Source: an uncultured Anaerolineaceae bacterium (GTDB lineage: Bacteria; Chloroflexota; Anaerolineae; Anaerolineales; Anaerolineaceae). From it: DNA of 9,929 nt. The stretch is from positions 1-9,929 of the forward strand of contig CALCQT010000114.1 of the NCBI GenBank assembly GCA_937894825.1, written 5' to 3'. How positions within the stretch are numbered: position 1 is the stretch's first letter; each line of letters starts with the position of its first letter. Below the pieces are notes generated by a model that worked only from the letters and a program-made list of their open reading frames with translations, ran no database searches and had not been told where the DNA came from. Below, piece by piece: positions 1 to 6,832 of the stretch. The translations under genes were made by a program, and so were the position numbers.

Positions 1-75
1 CATCTCACTGATGGTAAATTTTGCTCCCGCGCCTGCGGATCCCGGGCTGGATCAAAATTTACCATCAGTGAGATG
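1..75. repeat. Perfect 23-bp inverted repeat (fold-back) at the window edge
   Basis: Positions 1-23 are the exact reverse complement of positions 53-75, with a 29-base spacer. Read on the minus strand, 75 down to 24 is ordinary coding sequence of a VOC-family protein (SLMVNFDPARDPQARE). At position 23 the sequence turns round and copies the segment it has just passed on the other strand. A natural hairpin would not be expected to replace the rest of a conserved domain, so a strand-switch or assembly chimera at a contig end is the likeliest explanation. A real rearrangement cannot be excluded. Confidence 0.9.
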
Positions 76-302
76 GATGGGTTGATTTTGAAGATCGGCC
101 CGGCACTGATGGCCATGATGGTGTATCCTGCCAGTTGAAAAGTCACCGTCTCGGCATCTCCAGAGGGTGTGTCATGCAGTGTCGTGCTGGATAAAATTTC
201 ACAATTGCCGAGCACGGCAAAGGTGTCGACATAAAATCTGGCGGCTTCAACCGCCTCTGTGTCAAACCAGAAATGGGGCACAATTTTTTGTGTGTTTGCC
301 AT
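1..302 (-). CDS. VOC-superfamily (PhnB / 3-demethylubiquinone-methyltransferase-like) protein, 3' part missing
   Basis: The minus-strand frame starts at ATG 302-300, with GAGGTT a few bases upstream, and runs open to the window edge. It encodes MANTQKIVPHFWFDT, then a helix (AVEAARFYVDTF) and strands ending in TIMAISAGPIFKINPSISLM and VNFDPARDPQARE. This order (PFLWFD-like start, AxFY helix, 'AxxGGPxFKxxxSISxxVN') is typical of the PhnB-like branch of the vicinal oxygen chelate superfamily. These are small dimeric proteins of about 150 residues, often annotated as 3-demethylubiquinone-9 3-methyltransferase-like with no proven reaction. About 93 residues look genuine. The last seven codons (QNLPSVR) come from the fold-back at 1-23 and are probably not real. 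The C-terminal half is absent. Family placement is fairly sure; substrate is unknown. Confidence 0.75.
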   Translation of the reverse strand, partial: MANTQKIVPHFWFDTEAVEAARFYVDTFAVLGNCEILSSTTLHDTPSGDAETVTFQLAGYTIMAISAGPIFKINPSISLMVNFDPARDPQAREQNLPSVR

Positions 303-465
303 ATTATTTTAACCTCATGCTTGAACCTGCCAACTTCGGAATCGGATGAAAGATCGACTGTGATCAGATCTTTTGCCGGTCCTGATTGGATTGACAGAGT
401 CTCTGCGGAAAATGCAGTCTCGGCCCTGTCCCAGTGTGTATTTCTATTTCAGGCTGCTTAGTTGA

Positions 466-493
466 ATTATAAAGAAAAATTATGAAAAATGAA
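466..493 (-). promoter_or_regulatory. Possible promoter for the VOC-family gene
   Basis: On the minus strand TATAAT lies at 471-466, with a weak -35 (TTCATT, 493-488) 16 bases upstream. This would give a leader of about 155-165 bases before the ATG at 302. The -35 match is poor, so this is only a candidate. The 303-705 stretch otherwise contains no convincing gene: the short open frames across 273-461 have no good start signal and resemble no family I recognise. Confidence 0.25.
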
Positions 494-540
494 TAATACA
501 GTCGTTCTGCGAAAAATTCGGAGATTCAAATTGCTTTGCG

Positions 541-582
541 TGTTGTAAAAACAACATTGAATGGACGGCTTTTTGTTATGAT
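541..582 (+). promoter_or_regulatory. Candidate activator-dependent promoter of the DUF438 gene
   Basis: A perfect palindrome TGTTGT-AAAA-ACAACA occupies 541-556. A -10-like TATGAT lies at 577-582 with no properly spaced -35 (TTGAAT at 557-562 is only 14 bases away). If transcription starts about 7-8 bases after the -10, the palindrome is centred near -41.5, the class II position used by CRP/FNR-family activators. The half-site spacing is two bases shorter than in an FNR box (TTG-N8-CAA), so the regulator's identity is open. Confidence 0.35.
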
Positions 583-643
583 CAGTGTGTAAATACAAAT
601 TATTCTTTCGATACCGTTGCTAACTCGGCGGTTTCGGAATCAA

Positions 644-682
644 CGGACAATTCTGTGCATGGAAGAACGAGCGGATTGTCCG
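644..682 (+). repeat. Inverted repeat CGGACAAT / ATTGTCCG in the DUF438 leader
   Basis: CGGACAAT at 644-651 and ATTGTCCG at 675-682 are perfect 8-base complements separated by 23 bases. They end ten bases before the Shine-Dalgarno sequence of the DUF438 gene. The pair could form an mRNA hairpin or be two halves of a DNA-binding site. The same CGGACAA half-site forms the palindrome before the peptide-binding-protein gene (8152-8171). Confidence 0.5.
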
Positions 683-705
683 ACCCAACGCAGGAGAACT
701 TAAAG

Positions 706-1947
706 ATGAGTCAGGAAATTAATAACAAGGAATATCGGAAATCTGTCGTCAAACAGATGATTTCCGATCTGCACGCCGGAAAAAGCGTTGATGAGGTAAA
801 AGCGCAGTTTAAACAGGCCTTTGACGGTGTCTCGGCCTCCGAAATTTCAGAAGCTGAGCAGGAATTGATCGCGAACGGGTTGCCGGTTGAGGAAGTCCAG
901 CGGTTGTGCGATGTGCACGCGGCTGTTTTCCGCGAATCGCTGGCCGAACCACAGACCGATCCGACCGAAGTCGCGGGACATCCGGTGCATACCTTCAAAC
1001 TGGAAAATCGGGCGCTGGAGGCAGTGATTGAAAACAATGTCCGGCCGCATCTGGCGGCTTTTCTCGCCACCGGTTCCGCGGATACGCTGAAGAAATTGCG
1101 GGCGGGTTTCGAACTGCTGCGCACGATCGATTTGCATTACAGCAAGAAAGAGAATTTGATCTTCCCCTATCTGGAGAAGAATGGCATCTCCGGTCCGCCC
1201 AAGGTGATGTGGGGCGTGGATGATGAAATCCGGCGGGAAATCAAAGAAACGCGCCAATTGCTGACCGGTGACGGAACAGACAGAGAAAGGATCCGCGAAA
1301 AGGTGGAAGCGACGCTGCTCCGAATCACGGACATGATTTTCAAAGAAGAGCACATCCTGTTCCCGATGATGCTGGAGCATGTGGGGCCGGCTGAGCTGAA
1401 AAGCATGGCGGACGGCAGTTTTGAGATCGGGTTCTGCCTGATCCCCGAACCGCCGGAATGGGAACCGCAGGCTGAAACAGCGCTTGAACCGGAACTTGCC
1501 GCGGCAGGCCTCCCGGCGGATTCCGGTACGGTTCGGCTGCCTTCCGGCGTTCTGAACGTTGCCGAGATCACATATCTGCTGAATACGCTGCCGGTCGACA
1601 TCACGTTTGTCGACAAGAATGACGAAGTGAAGTATTTTTCGCAGGGGACGGAACGGGTGTTTGCGCGGACGACATCCATCATTGGGCGCAAGGTTGCCAA
1701 TTGCCATCCGCCTGCCAGTGTGCACATCGTTGAATCGATTGTGGCGGATTTGCGCAGTGGGAAAAAAGACCATGAGGATTTCTGGATCCGCATGGGGGAG
1801 AAGTTTATTCTGATCCGTTATTTTGCTGTTCGCGATGCGAATGGAGAATTTCTGGGAACCTTGGAAGTCACACAGAACATCGCCCCGATTCAGGCCATTC
1901 AAGGCGAAAAACGGCTGGTGTCGATGGATCCAAACACCCGATCCTAA
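706..1947 (+). CDS. DUF438 - hemerythrin (HHE) - PAS domain protein
   Basis: A 413-residue cytoplasmic protein. The start at 706 is chosen because AGGAG (692-696) sits nine bases upstream; the frame stays open to 655 but that part has no start signal. Domains in order are DUF438 (about 10-80, including LPVEEVQRLCDVHAAVF), an HHE hemerythrin-like four-helix bundle (about 90-230) and a C-terminal PAS domain (about 290-395, LNTLPVDITFVDKNDEVKYF to LEVTQNI). Candidate diiron ligands are H115 (RPHL), H144 and E149 (DLHYSKKEN), and E215/H216 plus H225 (FKEEHILFPMMLEH). Proteins of this architecture are common in anaerobes and are thought to sense O2, NO or redox state. No output domain is visible, so how the signal is passed on is unknown. 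The gene is monocistronic and converges on the MerR gene. Family assignment is firm; role is inferred. Confidence 0.92.
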   Translation: MSQEINNKEYRKSVVKQMISDLHAGKSVDEVKAQFKQAFDGVSASEISEAEQELIANGLPVEEVQRLCDVHAAVFRESLAEPQTDPTEVAGHPVHTFKLENRALEAVIENNVRPHLAAFLATGSADTLKKLRAGFELLRTIDLHYSKKENLIFPYLEKNGISGPPKVMWGVDDEIRREIKETRQLLTGDGTDRERIREKVEATLLRITDMIFKEEHILFPMMLEHVGPAELKSMADGSFEIGFCLIPEPPEWEPQAETALEPELAAAGLPADSGTVRLPSGVLNVAEITYLLNTLPVDITFVDKNDEVKYFSQGTERVFARTTSIIGRKVANCHPPASVHIVESIVADLRSGKKDHEDFWIRMGEKFILIRYFAVRDANGEFLGTLEVTQNIAPIQAIQGEKRLVSMDPNTRS

Positions 1948-2011
1948 CCCGACCGATCACCATGCCGGTTCAGACAACAGGCTGCCATTGCGGTTATGAA
2001 GGAATTGGTTT

Positions 2012-2056
2012 GCTGCTATTTTAGTTTCGCGCGTCGCGCGAAACTAAAATAGCAGC
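2012..2056. repeat. Perfect 22-bp-arm palindrome between convergent genes
   Basis: Positions 2012-2033 and 2035-2056 are exact reverse complements around a single T at 2034. The arms begin GCTGCTATTTTAGTTTCGCG and end in GCG-rich sequence at the centre. The element lies 64 bases after the DUF438 stop and 5 bases beyond the MerR stop. A terminator role is plausible from position. It lacks a downstream T-run on either strand, however, and its arms carry T-rich then A-rich tracts in the opposite order to a classical bidirectional terminator. Cruciform, protein-binding site or mobile repeat are alternatives. Confidence 0.85.
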
Positions 2057-2061
2057 TCTGA

Positions 2062-2943
2062 TTATTTATTGAGGTCTGCCGCTTGCGGATATTTTTCCAA
2101 AAAAACCGCGTCGGCTGCACTCAGTTTTTCAGTGTAAGCGCGGTAATCCGGACTCAGAATTTTCAAATTGTGCAGAAAAACGCACTCATATCCGCTTTTT
2201 TGCAGCATTTCCCGCAGGAGCGTTTGGAACTTTCCAGCCTCCGATTGTTTGAATTCATCTGAAGTGCGCATTTCCAGGTAAGCCTGGATGAATTCTTCTT
2301 TTTCATCCATAAAGGTTTCAATGTTCTCAATGCTGTCGGCGACCCCGGTTGAGATTTTTTCCATCTCGGACTTTTCCATCAGCGAAAAAGCTGCTTCGAT
2401 GGATCTTTTCAGATCTTCCGGAATTTCGGTTTTCTCCAGCCCATCCAGATAAGCGACGCATTTCCGGTAGGCCGCTTCCTTCTCCGGACCGTCAATGGTG
2501 CCTTGCAGGAAGAATCCAAAATGGATGGCCAGGTACATCCCCAGTGTTCCGGGAAAGGCCTGTACCAGCCGCTCCTTGATCGACAAAAATGGGTCGATTT
2601 CCTGTTCGATAATTTGCGCCGCTTTGTTCAGGTCATAATTCCGGATCAGCGCTTCAATGCCGTGCTGCTGCGCGGTTGTTTTCTGCAGTTTCAGTTCCTG
2701 CAGATAGCTGTTTTTCGAAAGGATCGCGGCTTTATTCCGGCTTTCCAGAATGGCGCGGATATCCGCTGTGCCGATATCCAGTTTGCGCAGGAGCGCGATC
2801 TCCTTTAATCGGGCCACATCCTGTTCGGAATAATCCCGGTAGCCGTTTTCAAGTGTCGCGGGCTGAATCAGACCCTGCTTTTCATAATATTCGACCGCTT
2901 TTTTGGTCAGATTACATTCTTTGCAGACTTCATTGATATACAT
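2062..2943 (-). CDS. MerR-family transcriptional regulator with a large C-terminal domain
   Basis: A 293-residue protein. ATG 2943-2941 is the best start because GGAGGT lies seven bases upstream; a GTG three codons earlier would overlap that ribosome-binding site. The N-terminus (MYINEVCKECNLTKKAVEYY, EKQGLIQPA, ENGYRDYSEQDVARLKEIALLR) is a typical MerR winged helix-turn-helix through about residue 70, followed by the coiled-coil dimerisation helix. The remaining roughly 180 residues form a mostly helical effector domain I do not recognise. Only one Cys (C254, near the C-terminus) lies outside the DNA-binding part, so a metal-sensing CxC loop is not seen and an organic or drug-like ligand is more likely. 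The gene lies 47 bases downstream of msrAB on the same strand and also has its own MerR-type promoter, so autoregulation is likely. DNA-binding role is sure; ligand unknown. Confidence 0.9.
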   Translation of the reverse strand: MYINEVCKECNLTKKAVEYYEKQGLIQPATLENGYRDYSEQDVARLKEIALLRKLDIGTADIRAILESRNKAAILSKNSYLQELKLQKTTAQQHGIEALIRNYDLNKAAQIIEQEIDPFLSIKERLVQAFPGTLGMYLAIHFGFFLQGTIDGPEKEAAYRKCVAYLDGLEKTEIPEDLKRSIEAAFSLMEKSEMEKISTGVADSIENIETFMDEKEEFIQAYLEMRTSDEFKQSEAGKFQTLLREMLQKSGYECVFLHNLKILSPDYRAYTEKLSAADAVFLEKYPQAADLNK

Positions 2944-2963
2944 GGTTATCACCTCCGCCTGCC

Positions 2964-2994
2964 ATCATAAGGCCGCACCCTGGGGGATAGTCAA
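2964..2994 (-). promoter_or_regulatory. MerR-type promoter with 19-bp spacer before the MerR gene
   Basis: On the minus strand a -35 TTGACT (2994-2989) and a -10 TATGAT (2969-2964) are separated by exactly 19 bases. This overlong spacing is the hallmark of promoters activated by MerR proteins through DNA untwisting. The -35 overlaps the TGA stop of msrAB (2993-2991). ACCCT at the -35 edge and AGGGT in the spacer form a partial dyad. This points to autoregulation of the MerR gene independent of read-through from msrAB. Confidence 0.65.
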
Positions 2995-4616
2995 GGGTTA
3001 ATCTGGCTTGATTCGTTCCAGTCCGGGTCTTCGCTTTTATTCTGAACGACCCGCAGCAGATAGCCGTATCCTTCCGCGATCATATCCGCTTCGGGGATGA
3101 AACGAATCGACGCGCTGTTGATGCAGTACCGTTTGCCGCCGAGTTCGGCTGGTCCATCGTCAAATACATGCCCCAGATGGGTATCACCGCTGCGGCTGCG
3201 CACTTCTGTTCGGACCATGTTGTAGCTGGTGTCCACATGTTCGGTCACGACTTCAGGCACAATCGGTTTTGTGAAACTGGGCCAGCCACAGCCGGCTTCG
3301 TACTTATCTTTGGAGGAAAAGAGCGGTTCGCCGGTCACGATATCGACATACAGGCCGGGTTCGAACAGATCCCAATATTCGTTTGAAAACGAGGGTTCGG
3401 TAGCGCTGTTCTGTGTCACTTCAAACTGCTCGTCGTTCAGTTTTTCTTTCAGTTCCGCTTTGTCCGGTTTCGGATACCGGGCGGGATCGATCAGAATCTC
3501 ATTCGCCAGATTGAGGTCGATATGGCAATAGCCGCCAGGGTTCTTGTCCAGATAATCCTGATGATATTCTTCCGCGGGATCGAAACGTTCCAACGGCAGG
3601 ACTTCCACCACGATCTCACGTTCGTATTTCTTTTGTTCTTCGGCCATGCGAGCTTCGATCACCGGCTCATCCTGTGGATCGGTAAAATAAATTCCGGTGC
3701 GGTATTGCACGCCAGCGTCGTTTCCCTGCCGGTTGACGCTGAAGGGGTTGATGACGGACAGGTAATAATCCATCAACAGCGGAATGTCGGTGATCCGGGC
3801 GTCATAGGTGACCTTCACCGTCTCCGCGTGTCCCGAATCACGATAGATCAGATCTTCATAACTTGGGTTATCCCACTTGCCATTCGCATAGCCCGACTCA
3901 ACATCCAGCACACCGGGCAGCTTTTCCATAAATGCCTCGACGCCCCAGAAGCAACCGCCCGCAAAGTAGATTTCTTTGGGTACTGCCGCGCCTGTCTCGC
4001 CCGTGAGGGTAGGTTCCGGGGTTGGTTCTGCTGTGGTATCTGCCGCTGGGTCCGCTGTTTCGGTCTGTGACGAGCCTTTCGCCTGGTTGATCAGGCGGTG
4101 GACCTGATCTTTAGCGATCTGTCCGGGATAGGAGGCAAACAGATTTCCGTTCTGGTTGATAAAAACGGACGTCGGATATGAACGGATGCCAAGGCTTCTT
4201 GCGAGTGAACCGCCCTCGTCCAGAAGGACTGGCAGTTCCTTCACTTCAATTTCTTTGTACCAATCCCTGAAGTCGACGGCGTTCATCTCCGAACTGTAGT
4301 TGGGCGACACGACGCTCAGAACCGTGAAATCCTCTGCTTCGGCAGCCAGTTCCCCTGTTTCGTCCAACGTCTCCAGACAGACAGGACACCAGGAGGCCCA
4401 AAATTTTACATAAACCGGTTTCCCTGCTGTGGCACTGAGGTCCGCCGGCGTGCCATCAAGATTGGTCACTGATTTTTCCAATACCTTAATAAAACTGGCT
4501 TCATTCATCGTGTCCGAACCTTTCTCTTCTCCCTGTGATGCCTGTTTCCAAATAACCAGCACTGCGACGACCAGAGCGACCACAGCGATGATTCCGATAA
4601 TTTCCTGTTTTTTCAT
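2991..4616 (-). CDS. msrAB: Membrane-anchored thioredoxin - MsrA - MsrB fusion (methionine sulfoxide reductase)
   Basis: A 541-residue PilB-like triple fusion that reduces both stereoisomers of methionine sulfoxide outside the cytoplasm. Residues 5-22 form an uncleaved-looking signal anchor. A TlpA/thioredoxin domain (about 40-180) has the redox pair C77-PV-C80 (WASWCPVC) and cis-proline P148. A Thr/Pro/Glu-rich linker spans about 182-212. MsrA (about 213-375) has catalytic C222 in GGCFWG and resolving C364 in GGYCHI. MsrB (about 390-513) has resolving C443 in AGCGWPSF, H480 and H483, and catalytic C498 in RYCINSASI. The paired CxxC zinc ligands of many MsrB proteins are missing (DIVTGEPLF replaces CxxCG), as in zinc-free MsrB forms. 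AAGGAG lies eight bases before the ATG. An electron donor for the thioredoxin domain (CcdA/DsbD-like) is not in the window. The downstream MerR gene may be partly co-transcribed. Confidence 0.96.
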   Translation of the reverse strand: MKKQEIIGIIAVVALVVAVLVIWKQASQGEEKGSDTMNEASFIKVLEKSVTNLDGTPADLSATAGKPVYVKFWASWCPVCLETLDETGELAAEAEDFTVLSVVSPNYSSEMNAVDFRDWYKEIEVKELPVLLDEGGSLARSLGIRSYPTSVFINQNGNLFASYPGQIAKDQVHRLINQAKGSSQTETADPAADTTAEPTPEPTLTGETGAAVPKEIYFAGGCFWGVEAFMEKLPGVLDVESGYANGKWDNPSYEDLIYRDSGHAETVKVTYDARITDIPLLMDYYLSVINPFSVNRQGNDAGVQYRTGIYFTDPQDEPVIEARMAEEQKKYEREIVVEVLPLERFDPAEEYHQDYLDKNPGGYCHIDLNLANEILIDPARYPKPDKAELKEKLNDEQFEVTQNSATEPSFSNEYWDLFEPGLYVDIVTGEPLFSSKDKYEAGCGWPSFTKPIVPEVVTEHVDTSYNMVRTEVRSRSGDTHLGHVFDDGPAELGGKRYCINSASIRFIPEADMIAEGYGYLLRVVQNKSEDPDWNESSQINP

Positions 4617-4890
4617 TCCCGCTACTCCTTAAAAAGCAAACATTGGCGGACTGGCCGGTTGTAAACCGGACCGGCACCAATAAAATGATTTTGTTTATAT
4701 CACAAATCGCATCCCCATTGGAAGGCCTGAGGATGGGATTTATTCCAATTTCATTCTCCGGTTGCCATCGTATTCCCCCTGTGAAGATGACACAAAAATC
4801 CCACCGGTTAATTAAGCATAACCGAAATATGGCTATTGATGCTTTAATTATGAAGCACTTGAGATTGGCGTACGAAGAGATAAATTTACA
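4617..4890. promoter_or_regulatory. Non-coding gap upstream of msrAB with two dyads
   Basis: No convincing gene lies here: the plus-strand frame 4643-4939 has no ribosome-binding site and no recognisable protein. It must hold the msrAB promoter, but no good -35/-10 pair is visible on the minus strand. Two perfect dyads stand out: CCGGTT-GTA-AACCGG (4655-4669) and CGGTTA-N8-TAACCG (4805-4824). Both share the CGGTT/AACCG half-site and are candidate operators. Confidence 0.45.
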
Positions 4891-4929
4891 GGGAGTCTGC
4901 GTCCTTCAAAACGGACCGGCAGGCCCCCT
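4891..4929 (-). terminator. Possible imperfect terminator of the dehydrogenase gene
   Basis: Read on the minus strand, an imperfect stem pairs the GGGGGCCTGCCGGTCC side (4929-4914) with GGACGCAGACTCCC (4904-4891) around a TTTTGAA loop. It lies about 30 bases after the dehydrogenase stop. The stem has mismatches and only a weak T-rich tail follows, so the call is tentative. Confidence 0.35.
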
Positions 4930-4955
4930 GCATCTATAGTCAGCGGTATAAAAAT

Positions 4956-5921
4956 TTATTGATTGACAACGTTGATCGGATCGCCCTGGATAAAGCGGGA
5001 CAGGTTCTCGATCGCGGTCTCCATCAGACGCCGGCGGCTTTCTTTTGGCGCCCAGGCAATATGGGGTGTGATGATGCAGTTTTTGGCTTTGAGCAACGGG
5101 TTATCGCTTCGAATTGGTTCGGCGCTCACGACATCCACGCCGGCGGCGTAGATTTTTCCGCTATTCAGCGCATCCGCCAGATCCTGCTCGACGATCAATC
5201 CGCCGCGGCTGGTGTTCAGGAGGATCACGCCGTTTTTCATTTTCGCGATGCTGTCTTTGTTGATGATCCCTTTTGTTTCCGGGAAAAGCGGGCAGTGCAG
5301 CGAGATAACGTCGGATTTCTCAAGGAGGTCAGCCAGTGAAACGTATTCGGCGATCTCCAGACCGGAGTCACTGACGGATCTGTTGTGCGCCAACACTTTC
5401 ATGCCCAGCGCTTTGGCGATTCTCCCGGTTGCCTGACCGATCTTGCCGAATCCGATGATCCCAATGGTTTTTTCGGCCAGTTCGATCAGCGGATAATCCC
5501 AGAAGCAATAATCAATGGCATTCTCCCACCGGCCCTCATGAACCGCCCGGTCATGATGACCAGCGTGGTGACAAATTTCGAGCAGAAGTGCAATCGTGAG
5601 TTGGCTGACCGCCGCTGTGCTGTATTCCGGGACATTCGAAACGGGGATCCCTTTTTCTTTCGCCGCAACTGTGTCGACCACGTCATAGCCGGTGGCCAGC
5701 ACGCCGATGAATTTGAGGTTGGGTGCGGATTCGATGACTTCGCGCGAAACAGGTGTTTTGTTGGTATAGACAGCGTCCACGTCGCCTACCCGCTCGATAA
5801 TGAGTTGTTTGTTGGATGGGTCAGTGCGGTCGTAAACCGTCAATTCTCCCAGCGCTTCCAACCCGGTCCAGCTCAAGTCGCCGGGGTTTGCGGTATATCC
5901 GTCCAATACGATGATTTTCAT
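4956..5921 (-). CDS. D-isomer-specific 2-hydroxyacid dehydrogenase (glycerate / hydroxypyruvate reductase type)
   Basis: A 321-residue cytosolic NAD(P)-dependent oxidoreductase. The start at 5921 (MKIIVLDGYTANPGDLSW) is supported by AGGAGA seven bases upstream and by the family's N-terminus; the in-frame extension to 6059 has no such support. The Rossmann motif GFGKIG is at 157-162. Catalytic residues are R239 (NTSRGG), E268 (VSAEP) and H287 (TPHIAWAP). The TNKTPVSREV and LATGYDVVD segments and HEGRW are typical of the glycerate dehydrogenase branch, which interconverts D-glycerate and hydroxypyruvate. After the second beta strand the residue that is usually Asp in NAD enzymes is N180, followed by R181, which hints at NADP use (inference). 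The gene stands alone, divergent from the winged-helix regulator. General reaction is sure; exact substrate is not. Confidence 0.92.
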   Translation of the reverse strand: MKIIVLDGYTANPGDLSWTGLEALGELTVYDRTDPSNKQLIIERVGDVDAVYTNKTPVSREVIESAPNLKFIGVLATGYDVVDTVAAKEKGIPVSNVPEYSTAAVSQLTIALLLEICHHAGHHDRAVHEGRWENAIDYCFWDYPLIELAEKTIGIIGFGKIGQATGRIAKALGMKVLAHNRSVSDSGLEIAEYVSLADLLEKSDVISLHCPLFPETKGIINKDSIAKMKNGVILLNTSRGGLIVEQDLADALNSGKIYAAGVDVVSAEPIRSDNPLLKAKNCIITPHIAWAPKESRRRLMETAIENLSRFIQGDPINVVNQ

Positions 5922-6200
5922 AAGAATTTCTCCTGAGAATTGATTTCGTGATTTGTTGCCAGTGTAATGATTGCCTGCAGATAAATATTTCCGGCAATTA
6001 CATCTTCCAAATTTCGGATTTAGGTCTGTTGGGTTGTCAATCAGAACCTGAATTTTCACAGATCGTTTCCAAACGGGCTGACGCTGCTGAAAGCAGCCAT
6101 TTGCCGTCTTGAATTATACCGGTTGGGGAATGGAAAACCGGCACACTGACCGAGAAACCATGCTAGACACCCGTATCATATTTTGTATAGACAGGAAGGG
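5922..6200. promoter_or_regulatory. Divergent intergenic region with several dyads, no gene
   Basis: This stretch separates the dehydrogenase gene from the divergent regulator. It holds an interrupted palindrome ATTGCC-N17-GGCAAT (5970-5998) embedded in TGTAAT...ATTACA. It also holds CGTTT-CC-AAACG (6064-6075), a perfect hairpin GCTGCT-GAA-AGCAGC (6083-6097) and CCGGTT-N11-AACCGG (6119-6141). A minus-strand TTGACA (6040-6035) has no matching -10. Which of these act on which gene cannot be decided from sequence. Confidence 0.4.
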
Positions 6201-6229
6201 TTTACATTTTTGATCTTTGTTTTTATAAT
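6201..6229 (+). promoter_or_regulatory. Sigma70-type promoter of the regulator-MFS operon
   Basis: TTTACA (6201-6206) and TATAAT (6224-6229) are spaced by 17 bases, a near-consensus housekeeping promoter. Transcription should start near 6236-6237, about 35 bases before the regulator's ATG at 6272. Confidence 0.8.
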
Positions 6230-6257
6230 AAAAATTGTTATGTATTAAAAATTGTTA
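6229..6257 (+). promoter_or_regulatory. Tandem 12-bp direct repeat at the transcription start (likely operator)
   Basis: TAAAAATTGTTA occurs twice, at 6229-6240 and 6246-6257, with a 17-base period. The first copy begins on the last base of the -10 and covers the predicted start site. The second reaches to just before the Shine-Dalgarno GAGGTG (6262-6267). The position is ideal for repression, most simply by the product of the adjacent winged-helix gene. Confidence 0.6.
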
Positions 6258-6271
6258 CATTGAGGTGATTT

Positions 6272-6832
6272 ATGAATGAAGATAACACGGTCTACATCCG
6301 GAGCGAAAAGGATTTACGTATATTTATGCACCCTCTCCGGCAGAAAATTTTGCGGATTTTGTCGCAAGTGGGGAAGCCGGTAACAGCCAAGCGTCTTGCC
6401 GACATCCTTGAGATCACTCATTCGAGCGCAAAGTATCACTTGCAGCAGTTGGAATCCATTGGGCTGGTCGGACTTCACCACACCGAGATGATCCGCGGCA
6501 TCCGGGCTTCGTTTTACGAAGTACTGCCGAAAACAGTCAGCCTGAGCAAATGTGAAGACCGCCTGGATAATGAAAAGAAAGTATTGCTGCAAAATATCAT
6601 TGCCTCTGTTTTTGAGAGTTATCTGGATAAACTGGACGCGATTGGCGGGGATGTCCATACCCAGGATCATTTCGAAGCGGATTTTGTCTCCGGCGTTGTT
6701 CACGTGACCCAGGAGCAGGCGGATCAGATTTATCGCATGATCGCAGATTTTGTAAAAAAGAATGAGATGGGCGGTGTGGATACCGTTCCTTATGAATATG
6801 TGTTGATCGCCTACAAGGTTGAGTCAAAATGA
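6272..6832 (+). CDS. ArsR-like winged helix-turn-helix transcriptional regulator
   Basis: A 186-residue DNA-binding protein. ATG 6272 follows GAGGTG by a few bases. Residues about 18-75 form the winged helix (FMHPLRQKILRILSQVGKPV, TAKRLADILEITHSSAKYHL, QQLESIGLV), with the wing around RGIRASFYEVL. The remainder is a helical tail of about 100 residues ending ADFVKKNEMGG. It carries no cysteine cluster of the metal-sensing ArsR proteins (its single Cys is in LSKCEDR), so a non-metal ligand is more likely. Its TGA overlaps the ATG of the permease gene (ATGA, 6829-6832), so the two are translationally coupled and the regulator probably controls its own operon through the direct repeats at 6229-6257. 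Fold is sure; ligand and targets are inferred. Confidence 0.9.
   Translation: MNEDNTVYIRSEKDLRIFMHPLRQKILRILSQVGKPVTAKRLADILEITHSSAKYHLQQLESIGLVGLHHTEMIRGIRASFYEVLPKTVSLSKCEDRLDNEKKVLLQNIIASVFESYLDKLDAIGGDVHTQDHFEADFVSGVVHVTQEQADQIYRMIADFVKKNEMGGVDTVPYEYVLIAYKVESK

Noticed and set aside
167..461. Two overlapping short plus-strand frames
   Set aside because: They lie opposite or beside the VOC-family gene, lack start signals and encode nothing recognisable.
847..1902. Long 351-codon open frame on the minus strand opposite the DUF438 gene
   Set aside because: It is the antisense shadow of a clearly conserved gene, has no recognisable domain and no ribosome-binding site.
4643..4939. 98-codon plus-strand frame in the gap between msrAB and the dehydrogenase
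   Set aside because: It has no Shine-Dalgarno sequence, biased composition or family resemblance, and it overlaps a putative terminator of the neighbouring gene.
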